Below, piece by piece: positions 1 to 10,182 of a DNA stretch of 64,000 nucleotides. Origin of the DNA: Breviolum minutum Mf 1.05b.01 (lineage: Eukaryota; Sar; Dinophyceae; Suessiales; Symbiodiniaceae); the NCBI GenBank assembly GCA_000507305.1, contig DF241444.1, positions 1 through 64,000 of the forward strand, written 5' to 3'. The first letter of the stretch is position 1. Each line of letters begins with the position of its first letter. A program made the translations under genes and the position numbers. The notes below the pieces were generated by a model, which had not been told where the DNA came from, searched no databases, and saw nothing but the letters and a program-made list of their open reading frames with translations.

Positions 1-767
1 CATTATCAGCTTTAGCTTAGACTATATAAGCAAAAGCAAAGTACAGACAAGCAATCCGTCATCAAGCCCCAAACCACTAGACACGCCGGCAAGGCCGGCG
101 GATTAAACAAACATAAATCGTGTGTTTGTTGTTCAAATGTTTCTGGTTGTCAACGTGACATGTAATCTCTGTGAAAATGACCACTTGTTAGTTGTTTAAT
201 GTTGAACAAAGATCAGTTTTAAAGCAACGATGACCCCCCTTGATTTCCCAAATCATCTGTTTTATGCAATGTGTGCTAAGACTTGAGGTTGGTCCTTGTT
301 TTTTTATAAATACTCTTCTCAGAACCAACCGTTCAGTGACTTAGCTCCCTGCAGTTTTCCATTGGTTCGGTCTGAACCCATCGGGAAACAAAAACAACAC
401 CGTCCTCATGGCCTCCGGGCGAGATTCGACGAGATCTAAGGTCTTAAGCAAGCAAACGTACCTGGGTCGTGATTCACTACAGAAAACAGTGGGGTGGCTG
501 ATGGTGATATGGATGGAAGATGATTCGAGATTAGACATTTCTTTGTTGTTTTCGGTCAGCTTATTTTTTTGTGATCATAATTTGGCGATTTCAAGAAATT
601 AAGAGCACCATTAATATCAGATTATCAGTTAATCATGCTTATGAAAAAAAACGTTGTATTTGCATGTTGGAGTTAGTTTTGACACAGGTCCATGGTTGGA
701 TGTTTTGGTCCAATGATTGATAGTGGATTTTTTCAGAGGTTTATTGAGCAGTACTGTAAAATCTTAC

Positions 768-878
768 CTGATAAACTCGATAAGTTGCAGCTTCGTTTTT
801 CGAATCGTACGTCCTGGACGTATGGGTTTTTGAGAGAAATGTTTGAAGAGCCTTGTATGTTTTGATGGATGGGACACG
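768..878 (-). CDS. candidate internal exon, unknown protein
   Basis: An open 37-codon block on the minus strand. It is preceded by a pyrimidine-rich acceptor (ctgtttttttcaag) and followed by a strong donor (CAG|GTAAGAT). It enters and leaves in phase 0. The reading contains RVPSIKTYKALQTFLSK and ends EAATYRVYQ. I recognise no family. Partner exons were not found, so it is only a candidate. The splice-site quality is the main support. Confidence 0.4.
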
Positions 879-1173
879 CTTGAAAAAAACAGCTCTCAAT
901 TTTTCATAGAGAGGCTTGAGACCATGTTGAGACCACCAACTACAGCAGGGAACCATAATAGTCAGACGAGTTTTTTGGCAACTCCAACCTTTGTCCCTCC
1001 ATTCTAATCATGAGTATGTTGCCAGGAATCCTGTGGAATCCTTTTCTCCCGAAATGCTGGAAGCGAATCCAATCAATCCAATCATCCAAACTTCAGCCTC
1101 CTGTTCCCCCCAACCCTCTTGCGCTTCCAGAAGCGAAAATCCAAAATCCAAAATCCAAACAGCCAAAGTCGTG

Positions 1174-1272
1174 AGTGACTTTGAGGTCATGACTGTAAAC
1201 ATGGCCGCATCTGCTTGCCAACGCTGTGGCCGTTGGGAATGGGCTTCGTACATCTTGACACGTTACCTCAAC
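1174..1272 (+). CDS. pentatricopeptide (PPR)-like repeat fragment
   Basis: The plus-strand reading contains FEVMTVNMAASACQRCGRWE followed by WASYIL. This matches the first-helix pattern of pentatricopeptide repeats, which in dinoflagellate proteins often reads 'N.A.SAC...G.W..AL'. A possible acceptor (tgactttgag|GTCATG) lies at 1185. PPR proteins bind organelle RNA, and one repeat is about 35 residues. Only about one repeat is visible. It could be an exon of a larger PPR gene that includes the similar piece near 3.1 kb, or a decayed remnant. The open frame runs on in both directions, so the edges are approximate. Confidence 0.4.
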
Positions 1273-1621
1273 AAAAATGGCCGGCCGTGTTTTTTCATTG
1301 GTGGTTTGTATATATGCTTACTATTGTTTACTGTAGATATGAAGGGTGAATACGGAATTGTACATGTTATTACAGGTCCACAGTTTGGAATTTCCTGCTA
1401 TGAAGCCGGTATTAATTTCACTCCCTATTTTTTTCAGATTTGAAGAGTGCCACCTGGAGAGTGAGCAAGATCTGAATTTGAAAGATATTGCCTCAAAAAC
1501 GTCAAAAACAAACATGGAACCTGAAACGTTTTCCTTAGAGGGATTTTATTTTGTTGAAATTTGAAAGCAACGAAATTGTGATTCGGGTTCCGGTTCTATG
1601 TTCAATTTCAGAGACCTTGGA

Positions 1622-1752
1622 TACCCTCCCGAAGTTTAACAGCGAGTTTACCCCTGAGAAGTGGACCCTGTTCCAATAGGAAGCCGGGTCGTGACCTTCC
1701 AGTCCCAGCATTTTTTTCAGGGGTAAACTCGCTGTTAAACTTCGGGGGTGTA
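1622..1752. repeat. inverted-repeat element with near-perfect 35-bp arms
   Basis: Arm 1 (1623-1657) begins ACCCTCCCGAAGTTTAACAG. Arm 2 (1717-1751) is its reverse complement, with exact pairing over about 28 inner bases and a few mismatches at the tip. The unique centre is about 60 bp. The outer tip TACCCTCC resembles the ends of the family A elements elsewhere in the window. Confidence 0.8.
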
Positions 1753-2788
1753 TTTTGGGTCAATTTTGGCATCCTGGAAATGTTGAAACAGAAACAGACT
1801 CCCCAAAAAGGTGATTCGTCTCAAGCTCCTTGATAGCCTTGCGGTGGAACCCAGGGCTCTCCCAATGACCTTTTGAACTGATATAGATTCCACTTAAGCA
1901 AATTGTATGTAGACTTGTTTTGTTTAGTTCTTTGTTTTTATAGGAATGAAGATGTAGACTGCTGGAGATTGGATTTGAACTAAGTACAGTATATATGTTA
2001 TGATAGTGTTGTAATTTTTTGGTTGTAATTGCAGTAAACTGTGATGTTCATTTTCTACACATTGTTGATAGAAGTAGCGCTGAAACGTATTCCTGTATTG
2101 ACTATGTATAACTTAATGCAATACAATGCAGTCGAATATAGATATATATATATATATGTATGGACTACTAGAGGGCTGTAATGCCATGTATGTACAAGAA
2201 CATATACATATCCATTATGGTTCGGAATACATGTACATGACAAAATGAATATGTGTTATATCAATAATTGCTACGCCTAGTTATCTGGAGTCCTGTAGAT
2301 CAGATTGTGGATGCATACCAGACATTGGATTGCAGTAGATTTGACGCATATTTGAGCAACAACAACACCACCACCAACAGCACCACCTGGTCAATAGCTC
2401 CTCGACCAGAAGGATGTTTCGATGTTTTCTAAGGTGGTATGTATTTAGAAGAGTGGAAAATCGGAATTTGAATGAACTTGATGTTTTCCTCACGTTTTTT
2501 TTGGAGAGAACCTCGAAGCGGGCATTGTAACCTTTTCAAAGTTTGCATATGTTTTTCTCCTACGTTTTTCCTATGGTTCCAATGATGCTACAGTCTGATC
2601 CTAGTTGTTGAGTGGTTTGGATGCCCACTGATGGTTTGTCTTCTGGTTCAAAACTTGGGTGTTTTTAAACCGAAAAAAGGCATCAGATCTCCCAAGATCT
2701 CGGCACTTCAACCGAACTTGTTGCAGTAGTCTTTTCATCCAACTTGTTGCAACGGTTGAAAAAAATCCATATAACCCCCCAGAAGGCA

Positions 2789-2878
2789 ATATATAAGTGG
2801 TATATAAGTGGTATATACTGCCAATTGGAGGATTATATGGTACCTACCACCTATTAAAGGAACCAGGAAACTCCATTG
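2789..2878. repeat. family E short repeat element (copy 1, partial)
   Basis: It shares the end ACCTATTAAAGGAACC.GGAAACTCCATT and the inner GCCAATTGG...TATA block with the copy at 19022-19125. The left end is degenerate (repeated TATATAAGTGG). Confidence 0.5.
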
Positions 2879-3034
2879 ACTGGTGGTAGTTTCATTCATA
2901 TTTCTTATTTTCACCCCGGGAATGGGGGATTCATATTTTCCAAGTTGACTACTAATGGATCATAAATTTTCATTCTGAAAGAGTGGCAAAAAAAAAACGC
3001 CAAGAAAAAAATCAGCCGAGGTTTGGTGTATTAC

Positions 3035-3148
3035 AATTTGCGGCCCAACTTAGTAAGTTGGAATACTGCAGTTGTGTCATGTCCTGGCCATCGATGGTTT
3101 ATGACCTTGCAATTGCTAAGAGAAGTGGTGCCTTTGTTAAAAATGGGG
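3035..3148 (+). CDS. pentatricopeptide (PPR)-like repeat fragment
   Basis: The plus-strand reading contains NLVSWNTAVVSCPGHRW, then FMTLQLLREV. It has the helix A / helix B pattern of a PPR repeat ('VSWN.A.VSC...W..ALQLL'). It lies about 1.8 kb downstream of the similar fragment at 1174-1272 on the same strand, so both may belong to one PPR gene, intact or decayed. Exon edges are not resolved. Confidence 0.4.
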
Positions 3149-5936
3149 AGGGTCCAAAAATCGGGGAGATGTGTCAAGGGTATCAAGATGATTTCCAGGC
3201 CATACCAAGTTGAAAGGGGTGGTAAACTATACTATGAACTTTTGGGAAGTTCACCCCAAATGGTGTTCTTGAAGAAGTAAAGATGTATTTGTGGGAATTT
3301 CTTTGAATTCAGATGAATGATTTTTGGGTGTTAAAAACCACACGATGTGATGATATGATTATTTGAAGCTCCTCACTTTGTAGTGGATGATTAGGATTAC
3401 ATATGATTATGGGTGATTGCTTGATTGATACGATTGAGATTCAATGATGCGGTTAAAACAAAACAAGAAAACCGAGTCAGCTGTTTTGACACCCCCTAAT
3501 AACTACCTGTGGTTTTGCCATTTCAAAGTGTGCAACAGGAACAAATTGCTGAGTTTCTTGCGTGGAAAATTTCCTGTCGGGTAAGGATTTGGCCCTATGG
3601 CAGCTTTTACGACATGGATGTTTAAGTGGCTCGGGTTTCATGAAAAAAAACATGTGAGTTTCAAGTTGCACCTATACTGATGCTACAGACAATTATATTG
3701 GATTCTTCTTACACTGATTTCATGTTTTGAACGGTTGGAACTTAGTTTTTTGTTTAAGTTTGGTTTCAAAACAAAATGCTGCTCTTATTGATCTAGACCC
3801 CAAGTCGTGCTTAGATCAATAGTGTTTCGTGGCTCTTTGACAAGATACCACCAGATTGATATGTCTTTCTGCAATGTGGGTGTCCCTTTTCTAGGTTCAT
3901 TTTTCCACAGGGTTATGCGTCAATGTGGATCAGATCATCCCCTTGTTTGGAGTTCTTGGGCCAGCGGCCATGCCAAGAACTATGATTTGGCATTTTCAGT
4001 TGCTACTGAGCTAAGGATTCTGATGTAATCTTCTGCATAATCATAAAAATGCACTTAGAAATTTGGTTTTCAAAGTTAAAAGCTGCTTGCCTCATCTTGC
4101 ATCAATGTGGTGCTTCTCAAACCATGTACTTTTGCCATCATTTTGGAGCCGTCAAAGGTGAATTGTGTAGTCTTCCGTTTGAATATCACCACCCCAAACA
4201 TGAACGTATTCTGTAAAGTGCTTTCACTGGGAAAAACTCCATGACTCATTCTTTCATCTCTTAAATTCATGTGTATACTTACTATACTATTTCATGTCTT
4301 TACATAGATATACCATGAATCTTATGATGCTGCACATATTTACATTTACTGTAATACCTAACTCAAATTGGCAGCCCACCTTCTCACCTTCTCAAGTTAG
4401 ACCTTTCTGAGGTGTCGCCCGTTGAGATCACCTTTACTTCAACGATAAGTCGATGCTCTGAGGCAGAGCAATGGACTTGGAGCATCCATTTGCTGGACGT
4501 GATGTTGGATCCTCGTCTATGAAAAATCAGGTGTTTGTGATTTTGTTTTTGCTTTGTTGGTGAAATTAGAGGCAAAACTGAAAATGTCAATAGTTAAAAG
4601 ATCGTGACTTGGATGGTGAAACAACAGCATCCAAAAAAATATTTCAGGGTATCCTAAGTTTTTGTGTCTGGGTGTCAAGGTTAAGCAACTGCTACTTGTT
4701 GGAGAGCACACAGCTTAAAACCCAACTGTGCAAACTAAACAGGATGACAGGAAAGAAAAAAGACATGAAATCCCAAATATAACTCAAAGCAAATTAGAAA
4801 TTCATTTAATTATGTTTGAGTGAATAAAACATCACCCCTGGAATCCCAAAAATTTCCTACCAAATTTTCCTGACCTTATCAAAGTTGAAACTTGACCATT
4901 TCTGACCTTCAAATGAGTAATTTGGTTGATTCCCCCGAAAATGAACGAATGTCGCCTAAAAAGGAACGTTTTGACAGGAACTTTCATCCAAGGTCCAAGT
5001 ATCAATCTTTAAGGGATATGTTAGTTTTCAGCGAAGTAAGATCCAAAGGAAGTATGTAATTTTTGTTATGAATTGTCTACTTGGAACTGTTTTTGTTCCT
5101 ACTTGTAATTTGGGGGATGAAACAATGGGATATTTCTCCGGATGTTCTTTGTCAAAAAACAGGTTCTTATTCATCTATATGATTTGTACATGTTTTGACG
5201 ACAAAACGAATGCACCAACTTGTGCAGGGAGTAAACTCAGCTGGTTTCAGGGAAGTCAATCGCGAATCGTCCTGAGGATCTACGAGTTGTAGCACAATCC
5301 TGCATTGCCTGCAATGCAGTCATTGCTGGTTGTAAGAGCTCTAGTTGGAGGTGGAGTGAACATGGCAAATGGAGTGAACATGGCAAAAGCACACAATAAA
5401 CGGGTGAATACTTGGGTAATATGGAAACATAGGACAAACATCAAAAGGGTTGATGAGGTTCTTGGATGGGTATGTGAAGTAAGCAGCTGAGTAGCTGCAC
5501 AGATTGAACTCATCTAACAGCTCATAAAGACATTCAGGCTCACGAGACGTACTGTTCATTGAATCTAGTGTGGAATTAACTGCAACAAGATAAGCCCATC
5601 ATGAAACATTTGCATGTGTATATATGCTGTGTGTTGTAGACATCATGGCCGCATCAAGAATCGGGCTGTATGAACACTAATGGCATATGTACAGATGTCC
5701 AAATGTTGTTGTAATGCTGCAGCAATGGACTAGAAATGAGATGCTGAAAAATGGATTCAGACAATTGATTAAAAAGTAATAATGTTGGCCGGCTAACCTT
5801 TCCTATGGCAATTCAAACTCGTTTTCGCAAGAGAACTTCGACTCTACCCCGACCTAAATGTCACTTTACCATTATTATCCATGTTTCGGCAATAAAAAAG
5901 GTAGGAGTTTCCAAATTTTCTTCAGGATGTTCCATG

Positions 5937-6055
5937 GTATATACACTCTGGTAAACTAACATAGCAATGGAAAATGAATCCAGATTGAAGATGGATTTCC
6001 TGTTGAACATGGGAAATATTTTAGCCAGCTATGTTTCTTTATCAGAGGGTATATA
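5937..6055. repeat. family A inverted-repeat element
   Basis: The left end reads ATACACTCTGGTAAACTAAC then ATAGC. The right end (GCTATGTTTCTTTATCAGAG then GGTATAT) is its imperfect reverse complement. The CTAACATAGC core is the mark of family A, copies of which recur through the window. Confidence 0.7.
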
Positions 6056-6113
6056 AATCTTAGGAACAACCAAATCTCCAAAGTCTATGGCTAATCAGCC
6101 ACCCCCCCCACCG

Positions 6114-6232
6114 TACACCCCTCAGAAACCAAGGGTTTCATATTTCATAGCCGCTGCTTATTAAGAGAAAGCAATTGGTTAATAAGCCCTGATCATAAGG
6201 CCTTATTTAAGCCCTTGGTTTCTGAGGGGGTT
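6114..6232. repeat. inverted-repeat element with AAGGCCTT core
   Basis: Arms CCCCTCAGAAACCAAGGG (6118-6135) and CCCTTGGTTTCTGAGGGG (6212-6229) pair perfectly. Inside lies ATAAGCCC...ATAAGGCCTTAT, which is partly palindromic. A related core, AATAAGCCCCTAATAAGGCC, recurs at 8365-8392. Confidence 0.75.
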
Positions 6233-6906
6233 ATCGGTTAGGCAGGGGGGTGACCAGTTGACCAGTCAGGTTTCACCTGCGAGTCTGCGACTCCTTGCAG
6301 GTGGCCCTTAGAGCTCTTGAAGGTCATGACCTTTCGCTGGTTTCGCATTCGGCCAGATGACATCAGTGACTCGGGGTCTGGCATTTTTGAAACAAAAAAA
6401 CAACGCTATTTGCTATGATTTAGATCTACATGTATATATGTGTGTCCTATAAATATATTTATATCATGTTTATATATATATATACATTTATATCGACCTA
6501 TTTAAATATACAGATCTATACTGTCCACTATACATACTTACTGGTAGTCTGTAGAGTTCTTTTTTGCAACATAGTAAAGATGTTGATGTGCATACATTAA
6601 TTCTTCGGAGATGTATGGGATGTCCAGCATTTTTGCTGTCTTTGTTTTGCTTGGTTTCGTCCAGTTTGGCAGAACGAAACTTTGAAAGAAACACTTTATC
6701 AATTCAGAATCGGAGATGCGGTACAAGACCCCTGATGTAGGTAAATCAAGGATGTTTTTTTCACTTGGACCAAATCCTTTGTACTTCTTTCATGATGAGC
6801 TTGGATTCCCCACGATTTGCTCATTATATATGAATCCATAGCATGACATTGAATAGGATCAAGTGACCATGGAAGTACTGAGAAGTGATCCGGCTAGAAA
6901 GTGATA

Positions 6907-8588
6907 TCAGATTCCACGGATAGAATTCGAAAAGGTCCACCGCAGATCCATTGGTTTCAGTCGGTCACTTGATGGGTTGTTAAATAGTGCATTTGGAGAT
7001 AGGTCTTCCCATCCAATGTCTGGTGTGTGGGTCTTTCCATCCAGAAAGCACCACCAATGTTTGAGACTGTTACGAAGAATAAGCTCCAAGATGATTTTGT
7101 GGTGGACAAAATCCATCAGATTTCCTGCACCAGTTCATACACTGGATGTTCCATAAACTTCGGGTGCTTCAACCATCCCCACTGATTGGCTGTATGTTGT
7201 ACATGAACCGTACCTTTTGTCCCTGTTCAGGTTAGTTGATTCGAAAGTGAAATGGTTCATATAGTTTTTTACTGTTTTTCATGGGGCAGAAGAAGTGATG
7301 TTCCATTTCTAGATCATTCTAGAAAGCTCCGGGGAAACTGGTAGGCTTAAGCACCAAGCGACTGATCACCCCGGGAAAACTGGCAGAAGAGGTTTAAGCA
7401 CCAAACAACTCAGGTTTCAGCACTGCCATTAGCTGCTGTAAAGCTCTTCCATGGCAATATGCAGCCATGCTATTGGCTTCAGGTTCCAAATCTGTTTTTT
7501 TCGTTGCTGGGATGGGAAACTGGGTGCTTTTGGCATGATATTGCCTGGATATTACTGGCATTTAAGTAATCAGGAAAGCAGATGCGAGATTCTGTACAGG
7601 GGCTAGTATGAATGGCATCAAGATACAATGACTGCATTTTTCTTCTGTCATAGTAGTGACTTTCACAGCTACTCGTTGCATTCGGATTAGGAGTGCGAAA
7701 CAACCAGAAGATTCTTGAAATCTTGTGGATTCATAAAATATGTACGTGCAGGTGAAGAAAAAAGACTTCATCTCAAGGCACAACAAGCAACATTGTAAAG
7801 ACGACCCTGGTTTTTCACATCAAGTGGTTGCTGCAGCTGTTTGTAACACGCCACGTTGCCAGAACAGTTCATTTCATCACCCATCCATACCCATCCCATG
7901 TCACGGATCCAACCTTCCACGCACTGTTGAATTTCAGGTGACGCCACTGATAGCGCTGTCAGTTGTGACGGAGTGGCAAGAGCCTGCTGCCGCTGTTCTG
8001 AGTGGAAGCAGGTCTTCAAATTGATTTATGGACTGAACCTTGTCGGCACTTCCCAGAAAAGGAAGACGTTTAAGGCTTAAGGTGAAGATGTCCAAAAACA
8101 AGTTGATGTAAGGCTGTCGGGTCACGAATGTTTTGTTTAGTACTTCGATTGCAATCGTGTGCAGTTTTTTGTGTAGTATTGGACAATGGTAGATTATGGT
8201 GATGTGATGACGTGAAAGTGCTATTCGGTTTCGAACAAAGAGTGCAAAGAATGGTTTGGTCCAATTGATGATACATGCATTGTGAGAACAATTGATTCAC
8301 CATTTGATTCCCCAAAAATCATGGGAATTTAAGGTACCCCCCCCAATGCCACCCCCCCCAAGAAATAAGCCCCTAATAAGGCCTTATTAAGGGAAACATG
8401 AAAAAGACAAGCACCCCTCCAGGATCCATTTGCGTCTCGATCCGTTAATCTCGACGTCATCCATGGCCATGGAGCTACTCAACACTGAAGGAATTCCCTC
8501 GAGTAGCCATGGAATCTTTGAGGACCGTTGTTTCTGTCACCAAAAAACACAGGAACAAACAACAACGGTACACGTCTTGTTCTTCTTC

Positions 8589-8632
<44 letters not shown>

Positions 8633-9174
8633 GGATGTGTAGACAAAAAAAATGGAGACATGGAAATGATTTCAGAAATGAATAAAAAAACAGATCAGAT
8701 GAACTAGTAACTAGTGTGTGGGCTGTGATTTCTGGCATTTGGCAAAGTTGTTGGAAACTATATGCTAAAGAAACTCAATCAAATGGTGACCCAGATCGAA
8801 CCAGGAATTTTGGAACAACTGTTTGTTTTAAAGGATGCTGAAATGAAGCAACTGAAAACTAGCGGGTTTTTTCTGGAAATTCGTGATGCGGCTGGATATT
8901 TGGAGGAGTGATGTACTGAAACAACTACGACCCTGTAAACATATAGCCACAATGGCTCGACCTGCTGGTTCGGCCAGGACTTGTCCCAGAAGTGCCTTTC
9001 GAACTTGTCTCAGAAGATATGAACCTTCGAAGGCGGCAAGGAGTTACGACTTGGGATTTCGGAGCCTTGGACTCTGACCTTGGACCTTTGTAGAAGATCA
9101 GTTCTACCACTTTTAGAAACACCTTAAAACAAAGCTGTGATGGTTGATTTTCCTCCCAGAATGGATTTGAAGCG

Positions 9175-9253
<79 letters not shown>

Positions 9254-9256
9254 GTG

Positions 9257-9308
<52 letters not shown>

Positions 9309-10062
9309 NTTTTTGTGACAATTGGTACGAAACAGTGCTGCACAAACTGTTAAGTTCACTCGGTTCCCGGGCGTGATCATAGATTCATAGATATCCGATC
9401 TAATTTCCAGGGTGTGACTCCCCTTGTCAGGCTGCAAATTCTGGTGTTCATCGGTGTTCATTTTGTTTGTAAGACTATTCAAATCACATTTGACCCGGAT
9501 TGTACTCGTAGGTTGAGAAGAAGTACATGTGTAAAGTTTCTAACATCAAAAACTACCTGTCATATGAGAAAAACTCCCTGCGTGCATTTTATAAAAGCCA
9601 ACAATCAATGGGACGTCACACAACACATCCCTGCGTCCCTGGCTCGCATGTTTCGGCCGTCATTTTGTCAGGGAAACCTCACAAAGGATGACTGGATGAA
9701 TCCAACCACGGGCTGATGACAACGAGCTGATTACTGTAGAGGCCTTGAAACCTACAGATGCATCGGATGACACAAGCACGGTGGCTCAGAAACAGCTGTT
9801 GTAACTGTTGTTGATATTGGTTGACGGTGGTTCCAGGGGAAATGGTTTTGGTTTAGGTTCTAAATTGAAGCCAATGTTGGTGGAGAAGTTACACAAAAAA
9901 ACAGAGAGGTTAGATAGAGAAGTGACAAACCGTCAGTACCTCAAGTGCATTCAGAATCCAATGTGTTTCTGAGTACCTCAGTATCGCTGCCCCAGCTTCA
10001 GAAGCAGAAAGTGTGATATCTTGGTCCCACAATTTGTTGTTGGATGATCCCGGTGCATGCAC
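6907..10062 (-). CDS. multi-exon gene, unknown protein
   Basis: Exon model in transcription order: 10062-9940, (possibly one more), 9024-8932, 7997-7806, 7019-6907 with a TGA stop. The last three exons are joined by phase-1 introns whose phases agree exactly. Each has a polypyrimidine acceptor and a GT donor of the form CAGG|GTCGT at both measured donors. Pieces of the reading are VHAPGSSNNKLWDQDITLSA, LLRQVRKALLGQVLAEPAGR, PEIQQCVEGWIRDMGWVWMG and the C-terminus LRWTFSNSIRGI. The first listed exon ends in phase 0 while 9024-8932 needs phase 1, so a further exon must lie between 9025 and 9939, where there are long GTT and GT microsatellites. I recognise no family. There is no signal peptide or obvious membrane segment in the visible part. 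It runs head to head with the gene starting at 10183. Confidence 0.55.
8590..8632. repeat. (TTG)n microsatellite
   Basis: About 14 uninterrupted TTG units. They lie in intron sequence of the minus-strand gene. Confidence 0.95.
9174..9308. repeat. compound (GTT)n-(GT)n microsatellite
   Basis: A GTT run of about 26 units passes directly into a GT run of about 27 units. It ends at an ambiguous base (N at 9309), which is typical of assembly trouble in simple repeats. It lies in an intron of the minus-strand gene. Confidence 0.95.
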
Positions 10063-10158
10063 CTCAAAAATTGCATTTTTTCCCAGATTTTGGGTATTGT
10101 TCAACTGTCCCTTTTTTTTAACAATCCTTTGTTTCTTATGCCAAGATGAATTTCTCAA

Positions 10159-10172
10159 CATTTTGGCTCAAG
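10159..10172 (+). other. relict dinoflagellate spliced-leader sequence
   Basis: The 14 bases CATTTTGGCTCAAG equal the 3' part of the 22-nt dinoflagellate spliced leader (known form: DCCGTAGCCATTTTGGCTCAAG). They sit 10 bases before the ATG at 10183. Relict leaders in the genome are known in dinoflagellates; they arise when a trans-spliced mRNA is copied back into DNA. The position just before the start codon, on the coding strand, fits that history. Confidence 0.75.
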
Positions 10173-10182
10173 TGGATTGGCA

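Larger units (their letters stand above)
3300..6900. other. no convincing gene; AT-rich spacer with repeat elements
   Basis: I found no exon with paired splice sites and coherent coding. The stretch holds the inverted repeats at 5937-6055 and 6114-6232 and AT microsatellite tracts around 6430-6490. An open stretch near 3807-4028 is the only other candidate, and it is weak. Confidence 0.5.

Noticed and set aside
991-1443. Whole 150-residue frame taken as one gene
   Set aside because: Only the PPR-like middle looks like protein; the ends read through AT-rich sequence and low-complexity stretches.
8925-9482. 185-residue minus-strand frame with poly-Thr/His and poly-Asn
   Set aside because: It is kept open by the GTT and GT microsatellites. 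Only the part at 8932-9024, in another frame, has splice and phase support.
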